The notes below the pieces were generated by a model, which searched no databases, was not told the origin of the DNA, and saw only the letters and a program-made list of their open reading frames with translations. Positions 25,627 to 35,529 of a DNA stretch of 64,000 bases are shown one piece after another. A program made the position numbers and the translations under genes. The stretch covers positions 62,001 through 126,000 of the forward strand of contig BGKB01000036.1 of assembly GCA_003116975.1 (NCBI GenBank). The letters are read 5' to 3'. The stretch comes from Aurantiochytrium sp. KH105 (taxonomy: Eukaryota; Sar; Bigyra; Thraustochytrida; Thraustochytriidae). How positions within the stretch are numbered: position 1 is the first letter of the stretch; each line of letters opens with the position of its first letter.

Positions 25627-28600
25627 TTAGTGCTCCAACGTGATGCGCACATCTGTGTTGTCGCCATCAACGGACTCGGTGTCTGTGGCTGTATCAAGAG
25701 TGGCCGATGAGGTTGCACGTGAGGCGCGCGCAACACTGAGCTCGACCTCGCGAGGCGCCGTGTCGACAGACTCGGAAGAGTGCGAGCTGCTCGGAGAGTG
25801 ATTGATATCAATGCCTTCGACCTTTGGGCTCTTGACAGCGGGTACGATCGAGGGCGCCGCGACCGTCATGGAAATGCCGTGCTCGCCATCCTTGACGAGC
25901 GGCTTGTGGTGGCTTGTCATTCCCTTGAGGAATCGGAGCAAATGCAGCATGCGCTCGTCCTCCGGATGATCGTAGTCGAAAGCAGAACGATTGGCGGCCC
26001 GTCCAATGTTCTTGATGTTTCCCGAGGCCAGGAGCTCCGTAATTGCCGCCTGCGGAATGAGCAAAGGCTGAGCAATCTTGCGGAAGATCTTGTTGACACG
26101 CTGCAGACGCGACTTCTTGTTGTCAAAGCCATCGCCATAGCCGCGGTCAATCTCGATGACAATGTCCACGAGACTCGGGTAGAACTCACGCTGAGCATAC
26201 ATGACAACAATGTCAAATCCAATGCACACGACAACAATGAGAAAGACGCACTTCCACATGTAAATCGGGGGTTGGCCAAAGGTCTTGCCGTCCGAATCCC
26301 CACCCATGCTGTAGCCCCAAATCACAGTTGGCGCATACATGACAAAGATGGACGAATCGAGTCCATAGTAAATGGGCTCAAAGACGAACATGCTAAAGAA
26401 GCCAAAGAGAATAATGGCCACCGTGAGCCAGGTCCATGTGTACGTCTCGAGGCACGTGCGCGCCACACAGACCCAAATCGTTGCAATATAGGTTGTCGTG
26501 CCAAGCGTCAGGATGTCAACGTCCGCTGGGCCAGCCCAGACCATGGTGATGGCACAAATGAAAAAGGCGTGCAGAAACGACTTGAAAATGTACTCGAGAG
26601 CTTTCACTCGATCCATGTGCAGATTTTTGCGGCCCGAAATGTACATGGCAGGGTACTCGAGCGCCGTTCGACGCGAAATATCCTTGTTCAAACACGCAAT
26701 CACGGTAATGGGAACCTGCGTTGGATAGCTAAAGACCGTGGTGAGAAAAGTAGGAAAGCTCGACGACCCGGAGAATTTGTTGAAAAAGTTGAAGATGGCC
26801 GCGGTGAGCACAAAGAGAACGCTCGAGTAAAATACAAAAAGCACCATTGATGCCGACCGGCGATAGTTCCACCGCCCGTGCACCAACATGAGATCTTTGA
26901 GGAATCGAAATTGGGCAATGGCAAAGTCAGAGCTATTGACGGCCTGCCTGCCTTCATGGCCGCTAATGCCCACGCCAACGCGAGCCTCCTGGATCATGGC
27001 GACGTCGTTGGCGCCATCGCCAATCGCCAGCGTCACGGGGCTCGATCCGTTTACTTTTACGCCTTGTTTCACCATGCGGACCACGAGAGCTTTTTGCTTC
27101 GGACTCACACGGCAAGCCACAACAACGGAGCACAGCTTCGCAAGGGACAGGAGAACCGCTTCGGTCTCTGCGGTGCCGAGCTCTTCACGCAAAAGACCAC
27201 GCAGCGCCGTTCCGCTAATGACGAGAGCCATATTCTTGGCCTCAAAGCCATCCAGATTGGCCTCTGTGCCCTCGAGCTCTTGCTCATTCGTGGCAATAAC
27301 GTCGTCCTCGGCCACGCCAGGAGGGAGAATGTCAGCGGCCCGACGCCATTCCGAGGTGCCGCGCCGGTGCGATGGTCGGCTTCCCTGGCTGTCTGTATCG
27401 TTGTCTCCTTCTGTTTCCGTGGGGACCCATGTGTCCACTAGGCTGCTCATCCCGGCCTCATCTGTGCGACTTTCGCGAGAGCTGTGCACAGCAAACGAGT
27501 CTTGGTCCGCGGCGCCACTCGTGTGGGACCCTGCACCGAACCGATTACTCGCGCCGCGCATTGATCGTGAATGTGCAATTCGTGACCACATCGAGGTTGA
27601 CGTAGATCCTGGCGAGTGCAAAGAGCGCGAACGCGTGCGGCCAATCTCTTCGGAGACGCTCATTTCAAGATGGTCGCCCGAGTTCGTGGTGGCATCATCA
27701 GAATGGAAGCGCGCGCGAGAAGAAGCGTTGCGCCCGAAGCGAAACCGAGGCCCTTTCGGGCTCGCGCCAGCGTCCGAATTCGTATCATCGTTGTGCGTGT
27801 TGAAGACTGAACGCGCGGCACGTCGCGCCTTTTCGACCATCGTACGACCGACGTGCATGGATGTGCCTCGAAAGATCTCACGCTTTGATGCTGTCGCGGC
27901 TTCGCGGCCGCGTCGGCGGTGCTCCGAGTCTTTACAGAGATTCTCCGGAACGAGAAGACGTCCGAGCTCCTGCAAGGTCTGGAGGTTTTCTTGCGGGTCT
28001 GTTGACGTGATCTTGATAAGATCCATCTCAGGCGAGAAAAGTCTGGCTGAAAAGGCAATGTTAATGGCGGTCTCCACCTTGTCCCCGGTAAGGACCCAGG
28101 TCTTGACGCCGGCCTCGCGAAGTGAGACCAGGGTCTCGGGCACCCCGTCCTGCAAACGGTCTTCGATGGCGCTAGCGCCCACGATTTCGAGATCGCGCTC
28201 GATAAGCGCGGCAGCTGCGTCAAGAAGCTCGGCGCGCTGCTCACCGAGAGCGTTGTTTGCTTCATCAAAATGTGCTTTCCATGCTGCAAACTCGGCAGAG
28301 CTGAGTGTCTTGCGCGCCATTACAAGCGTGCGAAGTCCGTCGTTGGCAAAAGCGTCGAGATGAGCAGTCAACTGCTCTCGATCTTCCGATTCGCGCGCAG
28401 ACCGTGGTTCGCGCGCAATATCAAACATGATGGTGTCGGCGCCCTTGACATAGAGCACATGGTTTCCTTCGGCGTCGCGCACAATGACCGACATGCGTTT
28501 TCGCGTCGAGTTAAAGTGATTTGTGGCCAGAACCTCGTAGGTTTCCACAGTGTCGGGATCTTCTGGATCGACATCATCGCGGGTCTCAACACTCACGCGG

Positions 28601-30399
28601 TAGACGCCGCTGTCGGTGCTTAACAGTCGCATGCCGACCTCGGCTGCAGCGCCGACGAGAGCCTCTTCATCGGGTCCCTCGGCGTTGTATTGGATGCTGC
28701 CCGTCGTCGTGTCGACGAGAACAGTGTGACAGACGGCGAGAACGCGCCAAAACTCCATGAGATTCGCCGCACGCGGATCCGCTGGGTTCCGCATTGCGGT
28801 CATGGCGCTGGCAAAGATCTCGCGCATCTTGGATCCACTCGAGACTTCGGCGTCGGCCTCGCTGCTCCCAACGCCGTAGGCCTCCCCGTCAACGGCACAG
28901 CCGACAAGTTTCATTTCGTTGCGTGTGAGCGTGCCCGTTTTGTCAGAGAAGACATAGGAGACCTGGCCGAGCTCTTGCACAAGCTCCATGGTATTGCACT
29001 TTGCCGGGGTGTTGGTCTCCTCGTGGTACATGTCCGAATCCCAATGGATGAACATGGCCTGCCAAAAGTTGCTAAAGGTTGTGGCAAAAAGTAGCGAGAT
29101 TGGAAGCAAACTGCTGTAGAGCACGATAAAAGTGCAAACGTTTGCCACATAGCGAGGCATGCGGAACGCGTTGTCCGTGGTCTGCATCAGGTAGTAGAAT
29201 TCTGTGTTGCTCGGGTACCCGAAGATCTCAACCATGGAGGAGACCGTGCACATGACGAGGTCGACCATGAGGATGAGAATAATAATCTTGTTGATGAGCT
29301 TTTGCAAACGGCTCATCTTGGTGGGCGGATTGCTGCTGCTCTGCACCACCTTGGTTTCGGGTCCAGCATAGAGCACGAAGCCAAGAACCCAAGGCGTGTT
29401 ACGCAAAACAGACCCACGAAGCAACAAGTTGGAGGTGTCCAAGGGTATGTCCTTGTACCCCTCTGGCGTGCGCTCCATGGTGTACTTGTCATCAAAGACA
29501 CGAATTTGCCCACTGAATGTAAGCAGAGAGTTCGGCATGTCGTAGCGCAGATGGGCGTTTAGTGAAGCGGCCTGATCCGGCAGCATGCAGCGATCGACGA
29601 GGTCCTTGGCCACGTGTTTGATTTTCAGATTTGTCTCGCCATCAATATTGGCCGTCTCCACGTAGCACTTGTGGCCGGCGGCAGGCGAGGTTGCAAAGAG
29701 GAGGTCAGCCGGAAACTGCGACCGATCGTACACTTTGAGCAGGTCTCCGGGCCGGACCTCGGACCAAGGAATTTCCTCGAGATGGCCGTCCCCCGGCCGC
29801 AGTCGAAAGGTTGATCGATTGTTGATTTCCTTGTCTTCGCGATGCCTCTTTACGTCATAGTATCCTTCAAAGGCCATCGTAAAGGTGATCACCAGCACGA
29901 GGCCGAGGAGCGTGCCGCCTGCTGAATAGGGACTTTTGAAGAGGTCTGTGTTTGTACCGAGGAGAGCGAGTACGACAATGGCAAGAAAGTAAACGTTGCT
30001 AAGGTTGCGAAACTGCTCGGCGCCGCATTTGAAGAAAAAGTTGAGCAGCGTGTACCGCGCGGTCTGAATGCTGTTGCAAGGACGAGCATTCTTGTCTGCA
30101 AGAGAGACGGGCAGATCCAGCTCGAGGGCTTCTGGTTCTGGGGCGTTGCCGTTAATGCACCATGCACAAAGGCGATTAAAGATCCCTTGACGCCTTGGCC
30201 GCGACTCGTGCATTGCCAAGGACGGCTGCGACCAGTGGCCCATGGACGCCATGCTCTCGCGCATGTGGTCCTTTTGCTCCTCTTTCGGATGCGCGGAAGA
30301 ATCTTTCGAGTGCTCTCGGCCCTCTTCCCCAGCGGCCGGCGTCTCGCCTTTTGCCTGTGCGCTTGCATCCTGCACGGCCTCATGCGACCTCTCGATCAT
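25627..30399 (-). CDS. P4-type ATPase, phospholipid flippase
   Basis: The product has 1590 residues from the ATG at 30399 and is uninterrupted. Landmarks in order: the N-terminal N-S-I-Q-T-A-R-Y-T block (about 109); actuator loop D-G-E-T-N (about 253-257); the P4-specific P-I-S-L in TM4 (433-436), where ion pumps have PEGL; and phosphorylation site D486-K-T-G-T. These are followed by P-D-E-E-A-L-V (576-582), K-G-A-D (652-655), T-G-D-K (771-774) and G-D-G-A-N-D-V (1127-1133). Six C-terminal membrane segments follow. P4-ATPases move phospholipids from the outer/lumenal to the cytosolic leaflet, usually with a CDC50 partner. A Ser/Arg-rich insertion of ~220 residues (about 825-1045) makes it longer than most members. 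The C-terminal ~130 residues are Ser/Asp-rich. Confidence 0.96.
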   Translation of the reverse strand: MIERSHEAVQDASAQAKGETPAAGEEGREHSKDSSAHPKEEQKDHMRESMASMGHWSQPSLAMHESRPRRQGIFNRLCAWCINGNAPEPEALELDLPVSLADKNARPCNSIQTARYTLLNFFFKCGAEQFRNLSNVYFLAIVVLALLGTNTDLFKSPYSAGGTLLGLVLVITFTMAFEGYYDVKRHREDKEINNRSTFRLRPGDGHLEEIPWSEVRPGDLLKVYDRSQFPADLLFATSPAAGHKCYVETANIDGETNLKIKHVAKDLVDRCMLPDQAASLNAHLRYDMPNSLLTFSGQIRVFDDKYTMERTPEGYKDIPLDTSNLLLRGSVLRNTPWVLGFVLYAGPETKVVQSSSNPPTKMSRLQKLINKIIILILMVDLVMCTVSSMVEIFGYPSNTEFYYLMQTTDNAFRMPRYVANVCTFIVLYSSLLPISLLFATTFSNFWQAMFIHWDSDMYHEETNTPAKCNTMELVQELGQVSYVFSDKTGTLTRNEMKLVGCAVDGEAYGVGSSEADAEVSSGSKMREIFASAMTAMRNPADPRAANLMEFWRVLAVCHTVLVDTTTGSIQYNAEGPDEEALVGAAAEVGMRLLSTDSGVYRVSVETRDDVDPEDPDTVETYEVLATNHFNSTRKRMSVIVRDAEGNHVLYVKGADTIMFDIAREPRSARESEDREQLTAHLDAFANDGLRTLVMARKTLSSAEFAAWKAHFDEANNALGEQRAELLDAAAALIERDLEIVGASAIEDRLQDGVPETLVSLREAGVKTWVLTGDKVETAINIAFSARLFSPEMDLIKITSTDPQENLQTLQELGRLLVPENLCKDSEHRRRGREAATASKREIFRGTSMHVGRTMVEKARRAARSVFNTHNDDTNSDAGASPKGPRFRFGRNASSRARFHSDDATTNSGDHLEMSVSEEIGRTRSRSLHSPGSTSTSMWSRIAHSRSMRGASNRFGAGSHTSGAADQDSFAVHSSRESRTDEAGMSSLVDTWVPTETEGDNDTDSQGSRPSHRRGTSEWRRAADILPPGVAEDDVIATNEQELEGTEANLDGFEAKNMALVISGTALRGLLREELGTAETEAVLLSLAKLCSVVVACRVSPKQKALVVRMVKQGVKVNGSSPVTLAIGDGANDVAMIQEARVGVGISGHEGRQAVNSSDFAIAQFRFLKDLMLVHGRWNYRRSASMVLFVFYSSVLFVLTAAIFNFFNKFSGSSSFPTFLTTVFSYPTQVPITVIACLNKDISRRTALEYPAMYISGRKNLHMDRVKALEYIFKSFLHAFFICAITMVWAGPADVDILTLGTTTYIATIWVCVARTCLETYTWTWLTVAIILFGFFSMFVFEPIYYGLDSSIFVMYAPTVIWGYSMGGDSDGKTFGQPPIYMWKCVFLIVVVCIGFDIVVMYAQREFYPSLVDIVIEIDRGYGDGFDNKKSRLQRVNKIFRKIAQPLLIPQAAITELLASGNIKNIGRAANRSAFDYDHPEDERMLHLLRFLKGMTSHHKPLVKDGEHGISMTVAAPSIVPAVKSPKVEGIDINHSPSSSHSSESVDTAPREVELSVARASRATSSATLDTATDTESVDGDNTDVRITLEH

Positions 30400-30750
30400 C
30401 GCGACTGCTCGGCAGCGTCCGTCGCGGTCTGGACGCAGGTCGCGTCCAAGATGTTGTTGGTGGTATGCACTGGTATGCTATGCTATGCAATGCAATGCTA
30501 TGCTATGGTGTGGTCTGTTCTGTCGGCCAGGTCGTCCGTCCACCTCGCCTCCCTTTGTCTTCCTCGCGTTGGCCGGTGCCGCGTCGTCTACGCGCTCTTC
30601 GCAGAGACGATCGATCGGCCCTCAGCTGTCGCCGTGCGCGTCGGTCGCGGCCGGCTCGAGGTCTGGCTCCGCTCCGCGGCCTGCGACGGCGCGCAGGCCT
30701 CGGCGTCCGCGTCGGCCTGCGGCTGCAGCTGCTGCGCAGCTCGCGCGCCC

Positions 30751-30855
30751 GAGAGCTCGTCCGAGAGCTCGTCCGAGAGCTCGTCCGAGAGCTCGTCCGA
30801 GAGCTCGTCCGAGAGCTCGTCCGAGAGCTCGTCCGAGAGCTCGTCCGAGAGCTCG
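30751..30855. repeat. 12-bp tandem repeat, 8 full copies plus a partial one
   Basis: The unit is GAGAGCTCGTCC, repeated perfectly eight times (30751-30846) and ending in a partial ninth. Because 12 is a multiple of three, all frames stay open, which explains the long spurious frames across the region. Confidence 0.95.
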
Positions 30856-31039
30856 CGCGGCGCCTGCGAAATGGCCAACCCTCGCTCGCGCGGCCGCCTA
30901 CCTCGATCTACCTCGATCTGGCCCCCGGCCGGACTCCTGCGCGCGCGTGCGCGCGCGGGAGGGAGGGAGCGAGCGAGAGCGCGAGGGACGGCGCGCGCGC
31001 GTGCGCGGCGGGCTCGCGGCGCGCGGCGGGCGGGCGGGC

Positions 31040-31053
31040 NNNNNNNNNNNNNN
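31040..31053. other. Assembly gap (14 N)
   Basis: Fourteen unknown bases lie in a very GC-rich part of the divergent 5' region. Confidence 0.95.
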
Positions 31054-32123
31054 TTCTCGCGCAGACGCCTCGTTTTTGAACGTGAAGAATCGATCGACCA
31101 GCCGCTGGAGCTCCTCACAACCCGAGAGCGCCCGCCTCGCCTCGCCGGCCTCTGCTCTGCTCTGCTCTGCTCTGCGGCGCTCGCGAGGGCGAGGGCGCCA
31201 CGGCCCCGGCTCTGCGCCTTTGCGCGGCTCCCTTGCCTTGCCTTGCCTTGCCTTGCCTTGCCTGCGCGAGCGAGAGCGAGGTGCGCGCTCTCTTCGGCAC
31301 TGCAATGCACGCATGCAAAAGCGAACTTTGTTCAGGCGCGTCCCAGAGCCGAGGAAAGGGAGGAAGTCCTGCGCAGCCTCGCCTCGCCTGGCCGCGCCTT
31401 GCTTGCTTTCAAGAACGGCCGAGTCCCGGTCGACTCCGGCGGCCTTGATTCCACCGGTCCGGAGGCCTCCTGCGCCTGCTGCGGACCTCGGATAACGGCA
31501 CCGTGGACGGGAGAGCTTTCGAGCGAGTGCCTGCGTCGATCGGGTCTTTGGTGCGTACCGTAGCGGGCCCTCAAAGAGGAATTTGGGGCCTGAATAGATC
31601 CGTTTTCAAGCGCGCGAACTCGAGCTTTTCTTCGTTTGGAGTCCGAAAAGGATGATGTCCTAACGCACTGGAGCGATAGGATAGGAGGGTGGCTGGCTAT
31701 AGCGAGTGCTTGTATCGCTGGACATTGAAAAAGAAGAGGAATACGAGCTTTGGTGTGTAGTGTTTGGTAGTCGGAAGCTGGCAATCTTCACGTGCTGGCA
31801 AACTGTCCGAGTCGTCTTAGCAAGTGAGGACCGACTTAGAAGGAGGGGAGGGGAAGGAGAAGGAAGAAATCGGCGCGGACTCGACTCGCTGAGCACGCAC
31901 CTGCATGCGAGGTTTTAGAGGGAAACGATAGCAGCAGTATCAGCAGAGTCCTCTGACTCCGTTCTTTGCGCAGCTCGTGTTGCAAACTCGCCTCGCCTCG
32001 CCTCGCAGCGCCAAGCACGAAGCGCGGAGCGCAGAGAAGGCGTGCAGAAGTAGTCTGTACGAGCGCAAGGCGCAAGGCGCAAGGCGCAAGGCGCAGGACG
32101 AGCTGCAAACAAATCTCGCCAAG

Positions 32124-33164
32124 ATGGAGAGTAAGATGGACGAGCTGGATGCGAGTCCGCCTCGGCTCGAAGATGACAGCGAGGAGTCCAAGATGGTCGT
32201 GAGCGACGAGCCATCGGCGCTGACCACAAGCACCGACGCCAGCAGCAGCGTAGCACTGCCAAGCGAGGCCGTCGACCCAAAAGTCATGGAGTTCTTGCGC
32301 ATCTTGGACGAATACCGTGTAAAGTGCGAAGACGAGGGCAACTACGCCGAAGCCGAACGCGCTAGCACACAGCTAGACAGTCTACGAAATCAGGAAATCA
32401 AGCGGTCTCTCAAAGCCGTCAAAGCACGCCAGCTCAGCGAGCGGCAAGAGATTCAGGTGGCGCATAATCTGCAATTCCAGCAGTTCAACGAGGCCTGGGA
32501 CAAGTATCTCGCAGAGTACGACAGCATGTCGCAGGAGTACATTGCGCAGATGACGCAGCGACACAGCCAGGAGCTGCGAGCCTTTCAGGAAAAAATGCAC
32601 TCCAAACTCGCGAACAAGCCAGCCAAGTTTAGCAAAGAGCTCCTCGAATGGCGTCGCCGGCAGCACATGCTGGCCAAGGCCGGAAATTATGCGGAAGCCC
32701 AGCGCGTGAAAAAGATCGCAGACGATCTCGAAGCCAAGGAGCGCGCCAAGATGGACACTGCCTTTGATTCGAGCTTTGAGGCGCGTGAGGCAAAATTTCG
32801 TGCCAAGCAGCAGGCCGAGCTCAACGCGCTTCTCAAGCGCATCGATGTGCGCAGAAAAGAGCATTTGTCACAGCGCAATCAGGACTCGAAGCGGCTTCTG
32901 CAGCGCAATCGCAATGTACAGAGCGTCTTGGTCTCCAAGCAGAGTGTCGAGGAGCGTATTGCCAAGATCGAAATCAAGACGCGTCTCTCACGACCACGAA
33001 ACGGTGTCTTTGGCCAGACGAAAGCTGCGCCTTCGCCCTCTGTCTCCCATGCGGCGGCGAGCCCAAAGGCCCTCGCACGCGGTGGTAAATCGACCAAAGC
33101 GGACGGCCGCACATCCCCCGCGCCGTCTGCCTTTCTTACAGACGAACACAAGTTGGATTCATAA
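32124..33164 (+). CDS. Conserved coiled-coil protein, possibly flagellum/centrosome-related
   Basis: From the ATG at 32124 the product has 346 residues. The N-terminal ~50 residues are acidic and Ser-rich. A long, highly charged helical region (about 50-295) follows, with the pattern R-I-L-D-E-Y-R-V-K-C-E-D-E-G-N-Y-A-E-A-E-R, then F-S-K-E-L-L-E-W-R-R-R-Q-H-M-L-A-K-A-G-N-Y-A-E-A. Thus G-N-Y-A-E-A occurs twice, in two related helical-hairpin units. It ends with K-R-L-L-Q-R-N-R-N-V-Q and a Ser/Pro/Lys-rich tail. I recall similar proteins in other protists but cannot name the family. It is convergent with BBS8, which hints at, but does not show, a ciliary role. The upstream in-frame sequence is repeat-derived (GCGCAAG) and is excluded. 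Confidence 0.75.
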   Translation: MESKMDELDASPPRLEDDSEESKMVVSDEPSALTTSTDASSSVALPSEAVDPKVMEFLRILDEYRVKCEDEGNYAEAERASTQLDSLRNQEIKRSLKAVKARQLSERQEIQVAHNLQFQQFNEAWDKYLAEYDSMSQEYIAQMTQRHSQELRAFQEKMHSKLANKPAKFSKELLEWRRRQHMLAKAGNYAEAQRVKKIADDLEAKERAKMDTAFDSSFEAREAKFRAKQQAELNALLKRIDVRRKEHLSQRNQDSKRLLQRNRNVQSVLVSKQSVEERIAKIEIKTRLSRPRNGVFGQTKAAPSPSVSHAAASPKALARGGKSTKADGRTSPAPSAFLTDEHKLDS

Positions 33165-33945
33165 AGAAGCTTCTCGTTTTTCTGAGCAGAAGAAAGAGAA
33201 AGAGTGCTGGAAGCTTGTATCGTCATTCGTCTTTTCTTTTCTTCCCAAGAGACACATCGCCGCTCACGCGTAAAAGAGAAGCGGGAGAGACAAGACACGG
33301 ATAAACGCCAATTGGTAAACTTCGATGTCTCGTTCCTCTCGCTCCCTCCGGACTCTTCTGGCATTCTGTATCAACCAAGGTAAGCCCGGAGCTGCCACCG
33401 ACCCAAAACCTTGTCCCGGTGAAAGAAAAATAGCCTAGGTCCGCGACCATCATAATAATTTACCCGGGTGCGTGTTCTACGGCGCGTCTGTTAGCCTTTT
33501 GACCGGATGCCTCTCATAAGAAGTCACGCTTTGGGAAGAGACGAAAAGGTTTTACAGAGGTAATTTTTGTTTTGAATGGAAAGAATGAGTTTTTTTTTTC
33601 ATTTTGCAGAGCACTTCCTGTCAGAGCAACGCATTCTCAGGATGCAAATGCGGCGCGACCCATGTTGCATGTTTCGGACGCGCCTGGCCTCTGGCCTGGT
33701 AGGTATCTCTGGCCTGGTAGGTATACTACAGCCAGAACTCTTCGGCGGTGACTTCGCGCTCTACAGCTGCGCTTCCTTTTGCTTTCCTCAGGCTGCACAC
33801 GTGAGATTTCCTAGCAGAAGACTCGTCATGCAAAATCGAACGTCATATTTTTTCCGTCCAGTTCTGTGAGCTTTTGGCAGAAGCAGCGAATCCAGCTTTG
33901 GGCCCGATCGAATCCGATGGCGGCCGAGCCTTTGCAACGAATCGA
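33165..33945. other. Convergent intergenic region
   Basis: This 781-bp stretch lies between the coiled-coil and BBS8 stop codons. It contains a direct duplication, CTGGCCTGGTAGGTAT (near 33692 and 33710). No ORF or RNA gene is convincing. Confidence 0.65.
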
Positions 33946-35529
33946 TTACACAAGCTTGGCGCGCAACATTTCGACGAGCTCGAGCGTCTCAGGATGGTCA
34001 CTAAAGAGAACGCGCGAAGCCTCTGCGAGACGCAAACTCGTTGGGAAGTCTCCACGCTTGTATGCGAGCAGAGCACCATTAAAGCAAGGTTCATACGCGA
34101 AGGAACCAGCGCTTCGGGCCTGTGCAAAGTCGGCGGCAGCATCCTCTTGATTGCCCTTGCGAACCTCAAGCACGCCAAGATTGTTGTACGCTTCAACATG
34201 TTGCGGATCAATTGAGACGGCCACCTTGAAGCACTGATAGGCGAAGCCAAGGTCGCCAAGACTGACGCCCACATGCCCCACGTTGAACCAGACGTCGGCC
34301 ATATTCGAATCGTCGGTAGATGCAAGCGCATTCTCAAAGCAACGCATGGTCATGTCGTATTGGCCCGAATGGAAACAGCAAAGTGCGACGTTGTTCCATA
34401 GCTCGGTGCTTGCATAGCTTCGCGCCGACCCGCTTGCGCTTTCCGTGGACTGTGTGATTTCCAGCAGTCTGCGGTAGAAGCGAAGAGCAATTTCCGGCTG
34501 ATCAGAATAAAAGTAGTGTGCACCGAGGCTCGCAATAGCCTCGACGTGACTGGGGTCGTGGCGCAAGACGTCTTTAAAGGCGCGAAGTGATTGATCCCCA
34601 TCACGCATCATTTCGTAGGTGCGTGCCTTGGCTGTGAGAACGGCGGTCGATCCGGGAAAAGCCTCGAGTGCCTGAGCATAGGCGTCGAGCGCATTCTGAG
34701 GCTGGTCGAGCCTCAAGTATACCTTGCCGAGATCCAAAAAGGTGTCGACGCTCTGCTGCGTGCGTAGCGACGACTTGAACTGCTGCTCCGCATCCCTGTA
34801 CAAGCCAAGCAAGTAGTAGCACTTGCCGAGACGCGACTTCCAGAACCAGTCTTCAAAATTGCACGCGGAAGTAGCCTCGGCAGCGAGCTCGAGCGCCTTG
34901 CGTGCGTTGTGGTCGTGGTAGAGCAGAAACTCACAGAGGGCGCGTGCAAGTGTGGGTCGATGTGCATATTTTTGCAAGTCCATGCGGCTGACGTCGATAA
35001 AGGGCCCATCACTTTCGGCTCGCATCGAGGCCGTACCGAGTCGTACATGTCGGCCCAGCGCTGTGACGGGTCTGCTCGTTCCGGGTCGACTCGATCCTGT
35101 TTTGCGCATGGCCGACTCGAGGGCGGCGCGGGACCCGGGCGTCTCTCCCGTGCCTGGTCGCATGCCGTTCTGCGTGCTCGGTCGCACGAAACCTGAGTTG
35201 GGACGTCCTGCGTTGCTCATGGGCCGCATGACGCGGTCGAGGCTTGATCCCTTGCCGCTGGCGTTGTCCCCGTTGAGCGACGTTCCGGGTCTTGGCATCG
35301 ACGCTGTGGCGTTGTCGTCCATGACGGCGTCGGCGATGCCCAGCTCTTCAAGATCTGAGTCGTCGATAAAGGTCATGGCCGTCAAGGCCTGGGTCTTCAG
35401 CAGCCAGATGGCCTTGTCGTACGGGTTTTCGGCAAGAATCTCGCTGCAGAGGTCCACGCACTCTTCGTATCGCCGTCGCCTGAACCTGGACATTGCCAGG
35501 AACGCCGGGCTCGCCATTGTCCCCGTCAT
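33946..35529 (-). CDS. BBS8: Bardet-Biedl syndrome protein 8 / TTC8 homologue (BBSome subunit)
   Basis: From the ATG at 35529 the product has 527 residues; human TTC8 is about 540. A second in-frame ATG at 35517 is equally possible. The N-terminus S-R-F-R-R-R-R-Y-E-E-C-V-D-L-C matches S-Y-F-R-R-R-K-F-Q-L-C-A-D-L-C of human. It is followed by N-P-Y-D-K-A-I-W-L-L-K, the P-R-P-G-T-S-L motif, repeated R-P-G-T/R-P-S-T, R-L-G-T-A-S-M, and about eight TPR units. Diagnostic blocks include Y-S-D-Q-P-E-I-A-L-R-F-Y-R-R-L-L, the Y-D-M-T segment and H-V-E-A-Y-N-N-L. BBS8 is a scaffold subunit of the BBSome, which carries membrane proteins through cilia. Together with DNAAF9 this implies a flagellated stage. 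A TATA-like stretch at 35589-35600 supports the internal ATG rather than one at 35604. Confidence 0.95.
   Translation of the reverse strand: MTGTMASPAFLAMSRFRRRRYEECVDLCSEILAENPYDKAIWLLKTQALTAMTFIDDSDLEELGIADAVMDDNATASMPRPGTSLNGDNASGKGSSLDRVMRPMSNAGRPNSGFVRPSTQNGMRPGTGETPGSRAALESAMRKTGSSRPGTSRPVTALGRHVRLGTASMRAESDGPFIDVSRMDLQKYAHRPTLARALCEFLLYHDHNARKALELAAEATSACNFEDWFWKSRLGKCYYLLGLYRDAEQQFKSSLRTQQSVDTFLDLGKVYLRLDQPQNALDAYAQALEAFPGSTAVLTAKARTYEMMRDGDQSLRAFKDVLRHDPSHVEAIASLGAHYFYSDQPEIALRFYRRLLEITQSTESASGSARSYASTELWNNVALCCFHSGQYDMTMRCFENALASTDDSNMADVWFNVGHVGVSLGDLGFAYQCFKVAVSIDPQHVEAYNNLGVLEVRKGNQEDAAADFAQARSAGSFAYEPCFNGALLAYKRGDFPTSLRLAEASRVLFSDHPETLELVEMLRAKLV

Larger units (their letters stand above)
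30400..32123. other. Divergent GC-rich region rich in tandem repeats, with an N gap
   Basis: This 1.7-kb region separates the starts of the flippase (-) and the coiled-coil gene (+). It holds ATGCT/ATGCA repeats (30474-30511), a 12-bp tandem repeat (30751-30855), CTCTG repeats (31151-31173), CCTTG repeats (31230-31262), GCGCAAG repeats (32062-32096) and 14 N (31040-31053). Long open frames cross it but are low-complexity in every frame and are not accepted as genes. Confidence 0.7.

Noticed and set aside
25780-28363. Plus-strand frames of 356 and 491 codons opposite the flippase
   Set aside because: They are shadows of the P4-ATPase coding strand; the minus-strand product has every family motif in order.
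30187-31563. Long plus-strand frames (several hundred codons) antisense to the flippase start and across the divergent region
   Set aside because: They are kept open by repeats whose unit length is a multiple of three (GAGAGCTCGTCC), cross an N gap, and give low-complexity Arg/Pro/Ser sequence in every frame.
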